Positions 41,920-50,684 of a stretch of 58,878 nucleotides of DNA are shown piece by piece. The position numbers and the translations under genes are program-made. The stretch comes from Sphingobacteriales bacterium (GTDB taxonomy: Bacteria; Bacteroidota; Bacteroidia; Chitinophagales; Chitinophagaceae). The stretch is from assembly GCA_024642285.1 (NCBI GenBank), contig JAHEBJ010000010.1, positions 1 through 58,878 on the forward strand, in the 5' to 3' direction. The notes below the pieces were generated by a model. It was given only the letters and a program-made list of their open reading frames with translations. It did not search any database and was not told the origin of the DNA. How positions within the stretch are numbered: the first letter of the stretch is position 1; each line of letters opens with the position of its first letter.

Positions 41920-43203
41920 TCAAATCAGATTTTTTCTTTTTAACCCGAACAATGTAATTAACTGTATTGCAATTGTGATACCCAATAAAGGTATAATATT
42001 TAAGACAACATCCTTCAGTTTACCCCCTTCTAAAAATAAACCATAGTAAGCCTCCAGGCACCAGTGCAATGGAGACATCTTCATTACAAACTGAAATGAC
42101 TCCGGCATGGCAAAACTCGGTACCAGCAAACCTCCTACAGCTGCCATCAAAACAATTGACACTGCGCCAATACCATTGGCCTGCTCCTGTGTTTTTGCAA
42201 ATACGCCAATCATAATGGCATAACTAACGGCGCACCATCCGCAAATGAGTGTAACAATTGCTACTCCGCTAAGGTCGGCAGGTAAATTAAGTTTTGGTAA
42301 TCCCATTGATGGGAACAACCAGATCCCGATTGAAAAAACTACAGCGGCCTGAATACAGGTAACAAAAAGATAGGAAAGCTGTTTTGAAATAAGGGCCACT
42401 AAATAATTTGTTGGCAATGTTTTCAGGCGGATAAAACTACCGTTTATTTTTTCCCTTACTACACTTCCTCCTAAAGAGATTACCACAAAGAACATGGCAA
42501 ACACAGTCCATGCGGGTACATTATGCTGCGATGCATTTGGAATATTGCGGCTGCCATCTCTTGAAACCGGAATTTCGTTGATAGCAACCTGGCTCCGCAT
42601 CAGATCATTCTCCAGCGAATCAGGCAGATCAGTTTCATTCAAAGAAAAATAAAGACTTTTTAAAACTTCCTTATTCTGCACCATCTGCAAAGAGCTTTTT
42701 AGTGCTCCCTGTATGGAATGACGGAATGATTCCTGCAAAACAGGATGATATAATAAAGTAATAGGCTGAATGCTGCTGCTGTCCTTGGTTACAAGACTGT
42801 CTGATGGAACTCCAAAATCCTTCAATGCTTTTTTTGCAATCTGATCGGCACTTGATTTTATTTTTTGCGTAAAATCTGCCGGAATGATGATGGCAATAAC
42901 TGCATCTTTTGCATGCATACGGTCGGCGATTTCTTTATCGGTTACATCAGACGTTACCTGCCTGAGATCGAACATGCCTACTTTGGTAATCGCCGTTTGC
43001 ATTTGTTTGCCGGCATCACCTGTATCCCTGTTGCAGATAAGCATGGGAATGGTATTTGTGTTCAGCATTTCAAAAGTGCTGTTTTGTACGGCTGTAATTA
43101 CTACAGCTAAAACAATGGGCATAACAAACATAAATACCAACCCCAGTTTGTCACGTGTTAAAATGCGTACGTCTTTTAATATAGTGCTCCAGAGTTTAAA
43201 CAT
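41920..43203 (-). CDS. ABC-2 type transporter permease
   Basis: 427 residues. One N-terminal helix (about 24-41), a long extracytoplasmic domain (about 42-240) containing many Ser/Asp-rich segments, then five helices to the C-terminus. This is the layout of ABC-2 permeases of the YhgE/DrrB kind with a large outer loop. Its start overlaps the end of the ATPase gene by one base, so the pair forms one exporter. Cargo is probably a pigment or precursor lipid, by context only. Confidence 0.9.
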   Translation of the reverse strand: MFKLWSTILKDVRILTRDKLGLVFMFVMPIVLAVVITAVQNSTFEMLNTNTIPMLICNRDTGDAGKQMQTAITKVGMFDLRQVTSDVTDKEIADRMHAKDAVIAIIIPADFTQKIKSSADQIAKKALKDFGVPSDSLVTKDSSSIQPITLLYHPVLQESFRHSIQGALKSSLQMVQNKEVLKSLYFSLNETDLPDSLENDLMRSQVAINEIPVSRDGSRNIPNASQHNVPAWTVFAMFFVVISLGGSVVREKINGSFIRLKTLPTNYLVALISKQLSYLFVTCIQAAVVFSIGIWLFPSMGLPKLNLPADLSGVAIVTLICGWCAVSYAIMIGVFAKTQEQANGIGAVSIVLMAAVGGLLVPSFAMPESFQFVMKMSPLHWCLEAYYGLFLEGGKLKDVVLNIIPLLGITIAIQLITLFGLKRKNLI

Positions 43204-43961
43204 TATGAGTCTCTGAATGATTTGCCGGTTAAATTAATAAAGAGCCCTTCCAGTCCATCTTCTTTATGATCCTGTTTTAGTTTTTGCAAGGTATCATGAG
43301 CAATAATCTTTCCATCATCTATCAGTGCTACTTTGTTACACAGTTCTTCTGCTTCGCTGAGCTGATGCGACGTATAAATTAATGTAGTTCCACCAACATT
43401 TAATTTTTTAAGGTAGCTGATGATGGCATGCCTTGTATGCACATCAACACCAACCGTTGGTTCATCTAAAAATAAAATGCGTGGATTGTGAATAACACCG
43501 ATAGCCAGATTCACCCTGCGTTTCATACCGCCGGAAAATTGCTGTACCTGTTTGTTGCGTACATCTGTAAGACCAAGCACTTCAAGTAATTCTTCGGTTT
43601 TATTTTTTATTTCGATTTTGTTGAGGCCGGACCAGGCGCCGAAGAAAGCCAGATTTTCAACCGGGCTCAGTTCCTGATAAAACGAAAAATCCTGCGGCAC
43701 AAAACCAAATAAGCTGTTAATTGATTTTTTGTGATGGGCAATTTCATGACCTAGTAACTGAATGCTGCCTTGCTGATAGATAAGCAGTCCGGTCATACAA
43801 TTCATCAATGTGGTTTTGCCGGCACCATTAGGGCCAAACAAACCAAAGCGCTCGCCTTCCTGCACCGTTAAGTTTAAATTACTGAAGCAGGACGATGGCT
43901 GTCCTTTATAAGTAAATCCAAGATCATTTATGTTTACTGCGGCACTGCTCATGAATTCCAT
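43203..43961 (-). CDS. ABC transporter ATP-binding protein
   Basis: 252 residues with all motifs: Walker A GPNGAGKTTLMN, Q-loop GFVPQDF, signature FSGGMKRRVNL, Walker B ILFLDEPTVGVD and H-loop YTSHQLSEAEE. It powers the permease at 41920. ATG at 43961 overlaps the upstream BtrH-like gene by 13 bases; an ATG three codons on (43952) is also possible. The late C-terminus matches drug-exporter ATPases of the DrrA type. Confidence 0.94.
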   Translation of the reverse strand: MEFMSSAAVNINDLGFTYKGQPSSCFSNLNLTVQEGERFGLFGPNGAGKTTLMNCMTGLLIYQQGSIQLLGHEIAHHKKSINSLFGFVPQDFSFYQELSPVENLAFFGAWSGLNKIEIKNKTEELLEVLGLTDVRNKQVQQFSGGMKRRVNLAIGVIHNPRILFLDEPTVGVDVHTRHAIISYLKKLNVGGTTLIYTSHQLSEAEELCNKVALIDDGKIIAHDTLQKLKQDHKEDGLEGLFINLTGKSFRDS

Positions 43962-44965
43962 TTTATTTTGCCCAATGCCTGAAATGCCTTTTTTTCTATT
44001 TCCGAAATCTCAATAAGATAATCTCCCATTACATCATAATCGGCCTGGCTGCCAATGCGGCCTTTGTAAATACCTGCAGCTTGCACCGCAGCGTTACGCC
44101 ATTTATCACCAGCTTCGGTAAATATTTTTGAAATATCCAGTAGTTCGTCCTTGGGTATATAATCGTGTGATTGTTGCAGGAATGCGGCATATATATACCT
44201 GAATCCGCCGCCGCCTGTGCCGATCTCTTCCTGCATACGTACGAGTTGCGCCAAATACAAACCTGCTTTTTGCGGACCCAGTTTATCTTTCCACTTTTTT
44301 ATTTTTTTTCCCGTACCTGCTATTCCTTTTACACCCGCAATGCTGCCGGGAATACGAATCATGTGATTTACATTTCTTTTAATTCCCTTTTCAATCGCCT
44401 TCCGCATCTGATCGTCCGTTACTATCTTTTTTTCCTTCGGGTAATAGATTTGACCTCGTGGTGCAAAGGCTCCTTTGGCAAAACGTACTCTTTCCAATTC
44501 ATATTCCGATAATGATGTGGCCGTTTCCATTACCGGATCGCTGATAAGATAGCGCCCATCTTCTTTGCCAAAAACGATCATGTTATGTGCATTGAAATGG
44601 AAACGGTATTCTTTTGGAAAATAAGTAAGATAATAAACACCAACCTGGCAACCAACGGGTTGCCCATTGATCAAACATTCGTCTAAATATTTTTTACCTG
44701 CTTCTTTTGATGAAAACTTTTTTCTGAAAACCGGTATGTTCAGTGCGTTGCAAGTTCTCTTGAAAATAAGGCCAGGCATGGTTCTGAAAGCGATAGCAGG
44801 TCCGTTATTAATTTTAAGAAAGGGAAGCTGCACATAAAATAATCCTGAGCCGATGCCAAAGGCAAGGGGTTCTGTCAGTTTTTCGGCGCCGGCCGATTGT
44901 AAAAGATTTGTGGTAACACCGTTTTCGCAATGTGCCGCCTGCAGGTGTTTAAATTCAGTTGTCAT
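43949..44965 (-). CDS. BtrH-like acyltransferase/Cys peptidase-fold protein
   Basis: 338 residues. The N-terminal half matches the BtrH N-terminal domain: Cys13 in AAHCENGVTTNLL, and later FNAHNMIVFG and YLISDPVMET supply His and Asp for a cysteine-peptidase-like triad. BtrH moves an acyl group from an ACP to an amine in butirosin synthesis. Proteins of this type recur in aryl polyene/flexirubin clusters. Here it may transfer an ACP-bound acyl chain; the acceptor is unknown. The second half (about 190-338) is helical. It overlaps both neighbours. Confidence 0.82.
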   Translation of the reverse strand: MTTEFKHLQAAHCENGVTTNLLQSAGAEKLTEPLAFGIGSGLFYVQLPFLKINNGPAIAFRTMPGLIFKRTCNALNIPVFRKKFSSKEAGKKYLDECLINGQPVGCQVGVYYLTYFPKEYRFHFNAHNMIVFGKEDGRYLISDPVMETATSLSEYELERVRFAKGAFAPRGQIYYPKEKKIVTDDQMRKAIEKGIKRNVNHMIRIPGSIAGVKGIAGTGKKIKKWKDKLGPQKAGLYLAQLVRMQEEIGTGGGGFRYIYAAFLQQSHDYIPKDELLDISKIFTEAGDKWRNAAVQAAGIYKGRIGSQADYDVMGDYLIEISEIEKKAFQALGKIKWNS

Positions 44966-45362
44966 GCATGTTCATGGTTTTTAATTCCTCCACACTTACA
45001 TTAAATGCATCGGCGTATTGCTGTAATTTTTTGTCGGATAATTTTTTAAAGGCAGTGGGCTTTATATGTTGTTTGATGGTCCATTTCCAGAAACCGGTAT
45101 AAGCAGCAACAATGCCTATATCCATCAACCGCAGCTCCATAAAATATAAAATAGGACTGGCTTCGTTATTCAACACTTTTTGCTTTGCATCAGCAATCCG
45201 ATGTTCTATATCGTTCCATGCCAGATTTAGAGCGGTTGATTTAACTTCCCAGCCGGTGCTCAGTTCGCTGCTGTAGTTTCCATCCTTATCAACAGCGTAC
45301 ACAACTTCCTTGGTAAGCTTGTTGAGTGCGCCATCATCTTGTGGGATTTCTTCTTTTTTCAT
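44955..45362 (-). CDS. Conserved small protein of the dialkylresorcinol region, unknown function
   Basis: 135 residues, no signal peptide. The N-terminal 45 residues are polar, then helix-rich with a moderately hydrophobic LRLMDIGIVAAYTGFWKW segment. I do not recognise a domain. A protein of this size next to DarB and the BtrH-like gene is something I recall from related clusters, but I cannot verify it. Overlap with the BtrH-like start by 11 bases shows tight coupling. Confidence 0.75.
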   Translation of the reverse strand: MKKEEIPQDDGALNKLTKEVVYAVDKDGNYSSELSTGWEVKSTALNLAWNDIEHRIADAKQKVLNNEASPILYFMELRLMDIGIVAAYTGFWKWTIKQHIKPTAFKKLSDKKLQQYADAFNVSVEELKTMNMHDN

Positions 45363-45395
45363 TTGAACAAGCTTTTAGCTAAGGCAATTTGCTTC

Positions 45396-46553
45396 TCAGC
45401 AAACCGTAAGCAAACTATACATATAAGAGAACCTTGCGCTTTCGGGCACCAGTAAAAAAATCTTATCGCCTTTTTTAAGTTTGCCGCTGTGAAATAATTC
45501 ATCTACCATAAAATAAACCGACGCTGCGCCTACATTACCTACTTCGCTGAGGTTAACAAACCATTTGTCGTACATGATACCAGTTTCGTTTGCAATCAGT
45601 TGCTGGTAAATTTTGTCTTTAAAAAACTGGCTGGACATATGTGGCAGAAAATAATCGATCTCCTCGGATTTAACGCCATGCTTTTTTAAAGAAGCTGACA
45701 CGCCATATCCGCCGTATAACACAATGTTTTTACTTAATAGTTTTACATCCTGCTTAATGCTTAAAATTGATTGAGCAGTCAGCTCCTCGGGACTATAATC
45801 CTGGTAACCTTTTAAGGAACCATCTTTTAGTTTTTCACTTCCCTGATACATGCATGGCTCCAGTTCGTTGGCGTATGAAAACCCTTCTATCCATTCAACT
45901 TTAAGACTTATTCCGGTTTCATTCTTTTTATTGGAGATTTGAAATGCAGCTGCACCATCCGACAACATCCATCTTAAAAATTCTTTTTCAAAACCGATAT
46001 AGGGATCATCAACAAGTTCCTTTAGTCTTTTCGCTTCGTCTTCAAAATTGGCAGAAACTAGTGATACAGAAAACCGCTCCGATCCAGTAGCGACAGCCTG
46101 TTGTACTTCTCCAGCTTTGGTTGACAGGTACGCATATTTAAACGCATGCATACCGGCGCAGCAAACGCCAGATGGCGAAACTACTTCAAACGCTTTTGTT
46201 TCGGGTAGGTGGCCGTGCACCATTACGCCATGCGATGGCATCATTTGATCGGGTGTAGATGTTCCGGTGCTTAAGAGTTCGATATTCTTAATGTCATCCG
46301 GGTTGTTTTTAAACAAAGCTTTAACGGCTTCAGCCGTCATCTCCGCATTTGTGTGCGTTGACTTGCCATCTTTACTGAGTGCATAAAACCTGTTTTTTAT
46401 TCCGTTATTCCTGAGCACTATCGCTTTCGACCTCGACGGTGCGTCATTAATATAACCCAGGTAATCTTCCATCTCATCATTAGAAACGGGGTCGTTAGGG
46501 AAAAAAGAAGAAGTGTTTGTAATGTAAACCTCGTTAAAACTCATTTCTGCCAT
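45396..46553 (-). CDS. darB: Beta-ketoacyl synthase III family dialkylresorcinol synthase DarB
   Basis: 385 residues of the KAS III fold. Catalytic residues: Cys132 in SGVCCAGMHAF, His in DYFLPHMSSQF, Asn in LSEVGNVGAAS. DarB joins a beta-ketoacyl thioester with a second unsaturated acyl thioester, giving the cyclohexanedione that becomes a 2,5-dialkylresorcinol. It directly follows DarA with two bases between them, the pair being diagnostic of flexirubin clusters. Assignment rests on the DarA neighbour and fold. Confidence 0.87.
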   Translation of the reverse strand: MAEMSFNEVYITNTSSFFPNDPVSNDEMEDYLGYINDAPSRSKAIVLRNNGIKNRFYALSKDGKSTHTNAEMTAEAVKALFKNNPDDIKNIELLSTGTSTPDQMMPSHGVMVHGHLPETKAFEVVSPSGVCCAGMHAFKYAYLSTKAGEVQQAVATGSERFSVSLVSANFEDEAKRLKELVDDPYIGFEKEFLRWMLSDGAAAFQISNKKNETGISLKVEWIEGFSYANELEPCMYQGSEKLKDGSLKGYQDYSPEELTAQSILSIKQDVKLLSKNIVLYGGYGVSASLKKHGVKSEEIDYFLPHMSSQFFKDKIYQQLIANETGIMYDKWFVNLSEVGNVGAASVYFMVDELFHSGKLKKGDKIFLLVPESARFSYMYSLLTVC

Positions 46554-46555
46554 AA

Positions 46556-47458
46556 TTAATTTACTCCTGAATAAAGTTGTTTCTGTTTTTTAATACGTGC
46601 CGATAAAAAGGGTTTGAAGAAAATTGCATCTACAGTAAGTATTATCGGCGCAGCTATAAACAGTGCAATTAAAAGATAATATTTGAATGCAACAAGCCAG
46701 GGGCCTCTTTTTTTCTTTTTTACAATAATGTTGGCCCATATCGCAAAAATCTTACTGGCCTTCGATTCAATAAACATTAAATTATACTTTACTTCGATGG
46801 CTTTTTGTTGAATCAATTCATCTTGTAATCCATCATAGATTCCACTTTGCAGGTACTTTTGCAAAGTTGCGCCGTATAAAGCGGTATTTGCAATATCTGT
46901 ATCTGCCACACCCGGTTTTGGAAAGATGCCCAGCCAGCGACCTTTTTTGCCTTTAAACATCCAGTAAAAAATGGTGATGAAGCTGATTAAGTTGTGATGT
47001 TTGTCAAATAATGCAATACTGCCAACCAGTTTTGCTTCTGAATCTTTCAGTATTTTTTTGATGCGCTGCATAGCGCTGATCCACATATTTCTGGCACCGG
47101 TTATGGTAACAACCGGCGTATCTTTTAAAACAGCTTTTACAGCCGGATCTTGTAAAATAGAATTAGTAGGAATGCCCGGCGAAAGGAACCATGCCTGGTA
47201 ACCGAGTATGACCAGATCGTATTTATTTTCTTTTAGTTGAAACGGTTTCAATTCGGTTGGTGCGCTTAACACACAATCAGGCATCACGCTGAAAAAAGCT
47301 TTACCATTCCATGGAAATGGATAATCATTGGCAACGTGCACTCTTACTTTCTCTACAGAATTGCCAGCTTCTATTAAAGGTGCTGTAAAATTGTTGAGGA
47401 TATCTTCCAACTGCCCCGACTGCGTATAATAAATAACCAGAATTTTCTTACCCATCAA
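46556..47458 (-). CDS. darA: Dialkylresorcinol condensing enzyme DarA
   Basis: 300 residues. The N-terminal KKILVIYYTQSGQLEDIL is flavodoxin-like and typical of DarA proteins in Bacteroidota, followed by DYPFPWNGKAFFSVMPD; GYQAWFLSPGIPTNS and VTITGARNMWISAMQ are further conserved stretches. A hydrophobic helix (about 255-280) near the C-terminus suggests membrane association. In the Dar pathway DarA acts with DarB on the resorcinol ring, probably at aromatisation. ATG at 47458 or 47455. It follows a small secreted-protein gene by seven bases. Confidence 0.85.
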   Translation of the reverse strand: MMGKKILVIYYTQSGQLEDILNNFTAPLIEAGNSVEKVRVHVANDYPFPWNGKAFFSVMPDCVLSAPTELKPFQLKENKYDLVILGYQAWFLSPGIPTNSILQDPAVKAVLKDTPVVTITGARNMWISAMQRIKKILKDSEAKLVGSIALFDKHHNLISFITIFYWMFKGKKGRWLGIFPKPGVADTDIANTALYGATLQKYLQSGIYDGLQDELIQQKAIEVKYNLMFIESKASKIFAIWANIIVKKKKRGPWLVAFKYYLLIALFIAAPIILTVDAIFFKPFLSARIKKQKQLYSGVN

Positions 47459-47465
47459 TGTAAAG

Positions 47466-47948
47466 TTAAGGCCGGAGCGATTTTAAAACACTTGATTTTT
47501 TGCTGTAGTCATTTATCGCCTGTTGTACCACAGGTGAAAGGTTTTTAAAATTGGTTTGAATCAACAAACTATCACTCTCAATATTGCTATTATATTTAAC
47601 CATTTTTGGAGCATGCTCCTGGATAATGAGCCGAAGGAATGCAAATTCACTATTACCGGTGTTCTTTTTTATCGATGCTTCCAGTTTGGCCCTGCCGGCA
47701 TTAAAAAGGTTCAACTTCTCTTTGGCTTTTGCTACCAGGCCCGCTTTCTTCATGAGTAAAGCACCTTCGAAAGCTTCTTTATCAGTAAACGTCGCCGTTG
47801 AAACAATTGCTAGCTGACGATTTATTTCTTTCATGTCATCTGAAGCCATTGCATTGTAAAAAGCCGATTTATCAAATCCGGCTTTTTGTGAACTGGCCTG
47901 AACGGCAATTACAGAAAACAATAATAACAGGTTTAAAAAAAGCTTCAT
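47466..47948 (-). CDS. Small secreted protein heading the leftward pigment run
   Basis: 160 residues with a signal peptide (LFLNLLLLFSVIAVQA, cleavage near ASS/Q). The rest is helical, rich in Lys and Ala, for example KKAGLVAKAKEKLNLF. I do not recognise it. It lies seven bases ahead of darA, so it is the first gene of the leftward run. It probably works in the periplasm; no enzyme motif is seen. Confidence 0.78.
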   Translation of the reverse strand: MKLFLNLLLLFSVIAVQASSQKAGFDKSAFYNAMASDDMKEINRQLAIVSTATFTDKEAFEGALLMKKAGLVAKAKEKLNLFNAGRAKLEASIKKNTGNSEFAFLRLIIQEHAPKMVKYNSNIESDSLLIQTNFKNLSPVVQQAINDYSKKSSVLKSLRP

Positions 47949-47973
47949 ACTTTATCCATTTCTTTTGCAACAG

Positions 47974-47981
47974 CAAATATA
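47974..47981 (-). promoter_or_regulatory. Possible -7 element for the leftward pigment run
   Basis: The minus strand reads TATATTTG, matching TAnnTTTG, 26 bases before the ATG at 47948. No TTG lies at the expected distance upstream, so the match is partial. Confidence 0.35.
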
Positions 47982-48303
47982 AAGATTTATGAATCCTTAT
48001 ATATAATATCATATGTCGGAAACAGGAATATTATGATTTCATTATGTGATGAAGATTTACAGGATTATCGGAACAGATAAAAGTAAAATTTCGAGGTAGA
48101 TTTACTAAAATAATAGCACAATAAAATAAATCTGTCAGGTTTTAATTCAAAACACAATAAAACGTGACGGTTAAACGATTTATAGAAGTGAATTTTTTCA
48201 GGCATTATTACAAAGAAAAACCAACTATGAAAACTAATATAAGCGTATTGCTGAGTCTGCAATCAGCAATTTTTAAAATCAACATCGCATAATGTATTGT
48301 TTT

Positions 48304-48334
48304 GGTCAGATACTTTCATTGAAAGTATCTGACC
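48304..48334. repeat. Perfect 14-bp inverted repeat (hairpin or operator)
   Basis: GGTCAGATACTTTC faces GAAAGTATCTGACC with a three-base spacer ATT. It extends a little further with imperfect pairs. There is no T-run, so it is a poor terminator; it may be an operator or RNA hairpin between the PAP2-like terminator and the leftward pigment promoter. Confidence 0.6.
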
Positions 48335-48404
48335 GAACAAAAGACTTTGCAGTGAAAACTATATTTCCTCTACAGTTTTAAAGTTTTTATTGTTAGGCAC
48401 GACA

Positions 48405-48440
48405 GGAAAAAAAGAGGCTCTGCTTTCTGCAGGGCCTTTT
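48405..48440 (-). terminator. Intrinsic terminator of the rpoN operon
   Basis: On the minus strand AGGCCCTGC pairs with GCAGAGCCT (one mismatch) and is followed by CTTTTTTT. It lies just after the stop of the 48444-49121 gene. Confidence 0.7.
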
Positions 48441-48443
48441 GTA

Positions 48444-49121
48444 TTACATGATAATAAGGGCCGCTGCAAACTGGCACAAAAAGCCAACGAGTAACCCCAT
48501 ATAAATTTCTTTTTGAGTATGATCGCTGATCAGCAATCTTGAGGTGCATACTATGCCGGTTATTAAAAAGCCCAAACTAAGTGGCCATGTCATGAGCATA
48601 GTATTGCCGCTCATAATAATAATAAGAATCCCCAACAAGCCACCACAACCAATGGCATGCATACTTATCTTGTAGTATATATTGGCAATTAATGCAACCG
48701 ATGTAGTTAAAAAAACGCCGGTCATAAATGCAGTGAGTACAGGATTTACTTCGGGTTGGAATTTGTAGAATACCCTTGCCATCCAGAAGTAAAATATCAT
48801 ACTACTCAGGTAAGGGCCAATACGGTCCTGTTGGGTTCGCAGAAAAACCGATTTAATAAAACCCAACCCTTTCATGATGAGTATTGCAAACACCGGAAAA
48901 AAAATAGTATTGAGAGCTGTAGCCATCAGCAATTTTAATTTGGTATAATCGCTGAAGCCCGAAAAAAAGGAGGGGTGATAGAAAATGAGAAATGCAACTA
49001 AATAAAACGGGATGAACAGCGGATGAAAAACCACAGAAAAGAGATAGGCAAAAAACCGCAATACTGGATTTTGTGTTTGTCCTAAACCCGGTTGTTCATT
49101 ATTTTGTATGGTTGCTGTCAT
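48444..49121 (-). CDS. PAP2-superfamily-like integral membrane protein
   Basis: 225 residues with six predicted membrane helices. RTQQDRIGPYL and ISMHAIGCGG sit at positions that echo the PAP2 phosphatase motifs, with the second holding a His, but the full KX6RP motif is not present. It may be a lipid phosphatase relative or an inactive membrane protein. It shares one base with the sigma-54 gene and is read after it. Confidence 0.72.
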   Translation of the reverse strand: MTATIQNNEQPGLGQTQNPVLRFFAYLFSVVFHPLFIPFYLVAFLIFYHPSFFSGFSDYTKLKLLMATALNTIFFPVFAILIMKGLGFIKSVFLRTQQDRIGPYLSSMIFYFWMARVFYKFQPEVNPVLTAFMTGVFLTTSVALIANIYYKISMHAIGCGGLLGILIIIMSGNTMLMTWPLSLGFLITGIVCTSRLLISDHTQKEIYMGLLVGFLCQFAAALIIM

Positions 49122-50608
49122 TATAATTCTTTTCTCAGCCGGGCTACAGAAATATTCAACTGCTCCCTGTATTTAGCTACTGTTCTGCGTGCAATATTAT
49201 AACCTTTTTCCTGCAGCAGCTCGGTTAATTTTTCATCGCTGAAGGGATGCCTTTTGTCTTCTGCTTCAATGATGTCACTCAGTATTTTTTTTACTTCCCG
49301 GGTACTTACTTCCTCTCCACTGTCTGTTGATAAACTTTCACTAAAGAAAAATTTGAGACGGTATGTGCCGAACTCGGTCTGAACGAATTTGCTGTTGGCT
49401 ACCCGGCTTACTGTTGAAATATCGAGGTTGGTTGCTTCGGCAATATATTTTAATATCATCGGCCGCAGATCGGTTTCATCTCCACTCACAAAAAAATCGT
49501 GCTGATAGTTCATGATTGCTTCCATTGTGCCAAGCAATGTGTTTTGCCTTTGTTTAATTGCATCAATAAACCATTTGGCCGAGTCAATTTTTTGTTTGAT
49601 GAACATAACCGCTTCCTTTTGCCGCTTATCTTTTTTGCTTCCCCGGTCATAGTCTTTCAGCATATCACGATATCCTTCGCTGATACGGAGGTCGGGTGCA
49701 TTTTTATTGTTAAGTGTCAGTTCAAGTTTTCCTGCATTGTTGTAAATAAAAAAATCAGGTACAACATAGGATTCGGCCTTACTGGCGCCGCCTACACTTC
49801 CGGCTGGTTTAGGATTAAGCCTTACTACCTGGTTAATGATCTCCCTTAAATCATCATCGGTCAGATCAAGTCCACGCTGAATTTTTTCGTAATGTTTTTT
49901 TGTAAACTCATCAAAGTATTTTTCAAGAACTTTGATTGCCATTTTCACTTTCTTTCCTTCGTTAAGTTTGCGTTCCAGTTGAAGCAGTAAACATTCCTGC
50001 AGGTCACGTGCAGCAATGCCGGGCGGATCAAATTGCTGTATCTGCAAAACGAGTTTTGCAATTTCTTCTTCGGTGGTTTCTATGTTCTGCCTGAAAGCGA
50101 GGTCATCAACAATTGCAGAAAACTCTCGGCGCAGGTATCCATCATCATCTAAATTGCCAATTATTTGCAATGCTACTTTTTTCTCATGGTCGGTCAAAGT
50201 CAGCATACCCAGTTGTTCCAACATGATCTCATTGAAACCCCGTTCCACTTTTATGGGGATCACCCTGTTTTCATCAATTTCGGGATAATTGGTGTCTTTT
50301 AGTTTATAGTCTCCTATTTCATCATCGCCTTCTTCTACATATTCACTGATGTCTATATTATCATATTCTTCTGCACTGCCATCCATTTCAGTCTCTTCAG
50401 CATCATTGTCAGCAAATTCATCTTTTATCTCGTCGTATTCGGTTTCATGACCATCTTCCACTTCTTCGAGAGCAGGATTCTCTTCAATTTCTTCTTTGAT
50501 ACGCTGTTCTAACAATCCGGTAGGCACCTGCAGCAGTTTCATTAACTGAATTTGCTGGGGCGATAATTTTTGTAGTTGCTTTTGGTATAGTCCCTGACTT
50601 AAAGCCAT
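49121..50608 (-). CDS. rpoN: RNA polymerase sigma-54 factor
   Basis: 495 residues. Region I is Gln-rich (LSPQQIQLMKLLQVP), an acidic region II spans about 40-105, the core-binding and helix-turn-helix region follows (SVVSRVANSKF-like: STVSRVANSKF), and the RpoN box ARRTVAKYRE is at 473-482. It directs transcription from -24/-12 promoters with enhancer-binding activators. No such promoter was sought in detail here. All regions are present and uninterrupted. Confidence 0.97.
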   Translation of the reverse strand: MALSQGLYQKQLQKLSPQQIQLMKLLQVPTGLLEQRIKEEIEENPALEEVEDGHETEYDEIKDEFADNDAEETEMDGSAEEYDNIDISEYVEEGDDEIGDYKLKDTNYPEIDENRVIPIKVERGFNEIMLEQLGMLTLTDHEKKVALQIIGNLDDDGYLRREFSAIVDDLAFRQNIETTEEEIAKLVLQIQQFDPPGIAARDLQECLLLQLERKLNEGKKVKMAIKVLEKYFDEFTKKHYEKIQRGLDLTDDDLREIINQVVRLNPKPAGSVGGASKAESYVVPDFFIYNNAGKLELTLNNKNAPDLRISEGYRDMLKDYDRGSKKDKRQKEAVMFIKQKIDSAKWFIDAIKQRQNTLLGTMEAIMNYQHDFFVSGDETDLRPMILKYIAEATNLDISTVSRVANSKFVQTEFGTYRLKFFFSESLSTDSGEEVSTREVKKILSDIIEAEDKRHPFSDEKLTELLQEKGYNIARRTVAKYREQLNISVARLRKEL

Positions 50609-50684
50609 AGTTTATTAATCCGTTGATGTAAATTTTAATTTAAAATGTCAACTCTTTACTTGATAACAACGTAAATTTACAGAG

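Larger units (their letters stand above)
8830..47948. other. Flexirubin-type aryl polyene/dialkylresorcinol biosynthetic cluster
   Basis: About 39 kb of mostly overlapping genes, rightward from 8830 to 38591 and leftward from 47948 to 38584. It includes a tyrosine ammonia-lyase, aryl-acid ligase, FabG, three ACPs, four ketosynthases with intact Cys, two chain-length-factor-like proteins, two hotdog dehydratases, thioesterase, DarA/DarB, MMPL, LolA-like and ABC export genes. This combination is the known hallmark of flexirubin producers (aryl polyene type II PKS plus DarA/DarB). Only the gene at 22382-22966 and the transporter at 38584-39366 break orientation or lack an evident role. Gene order and product are inferred from family knowledge. 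Confidence 0.88.
47949..48443. other. Intergenic region, 495 bp
   Basis: No credible gene. It holds a possible -7 promoter element for the leftward pigment run (47974-47981), a strong hairpin (48304-48334) and the terminator of the PAP2-like gene (48405-48440). The frame at 48065-48262 has an unusual Phe/Tyr-rich composition and no context, so I leave it out. Confidence 0.6.

Noticed and set aside
48065..48262. Leftward 65-codon frame in the 495-bp gap
   Set aside because: Phe/Tyr/His-rich composition, no promoter or context; looks like chance in AT-rich DNA.
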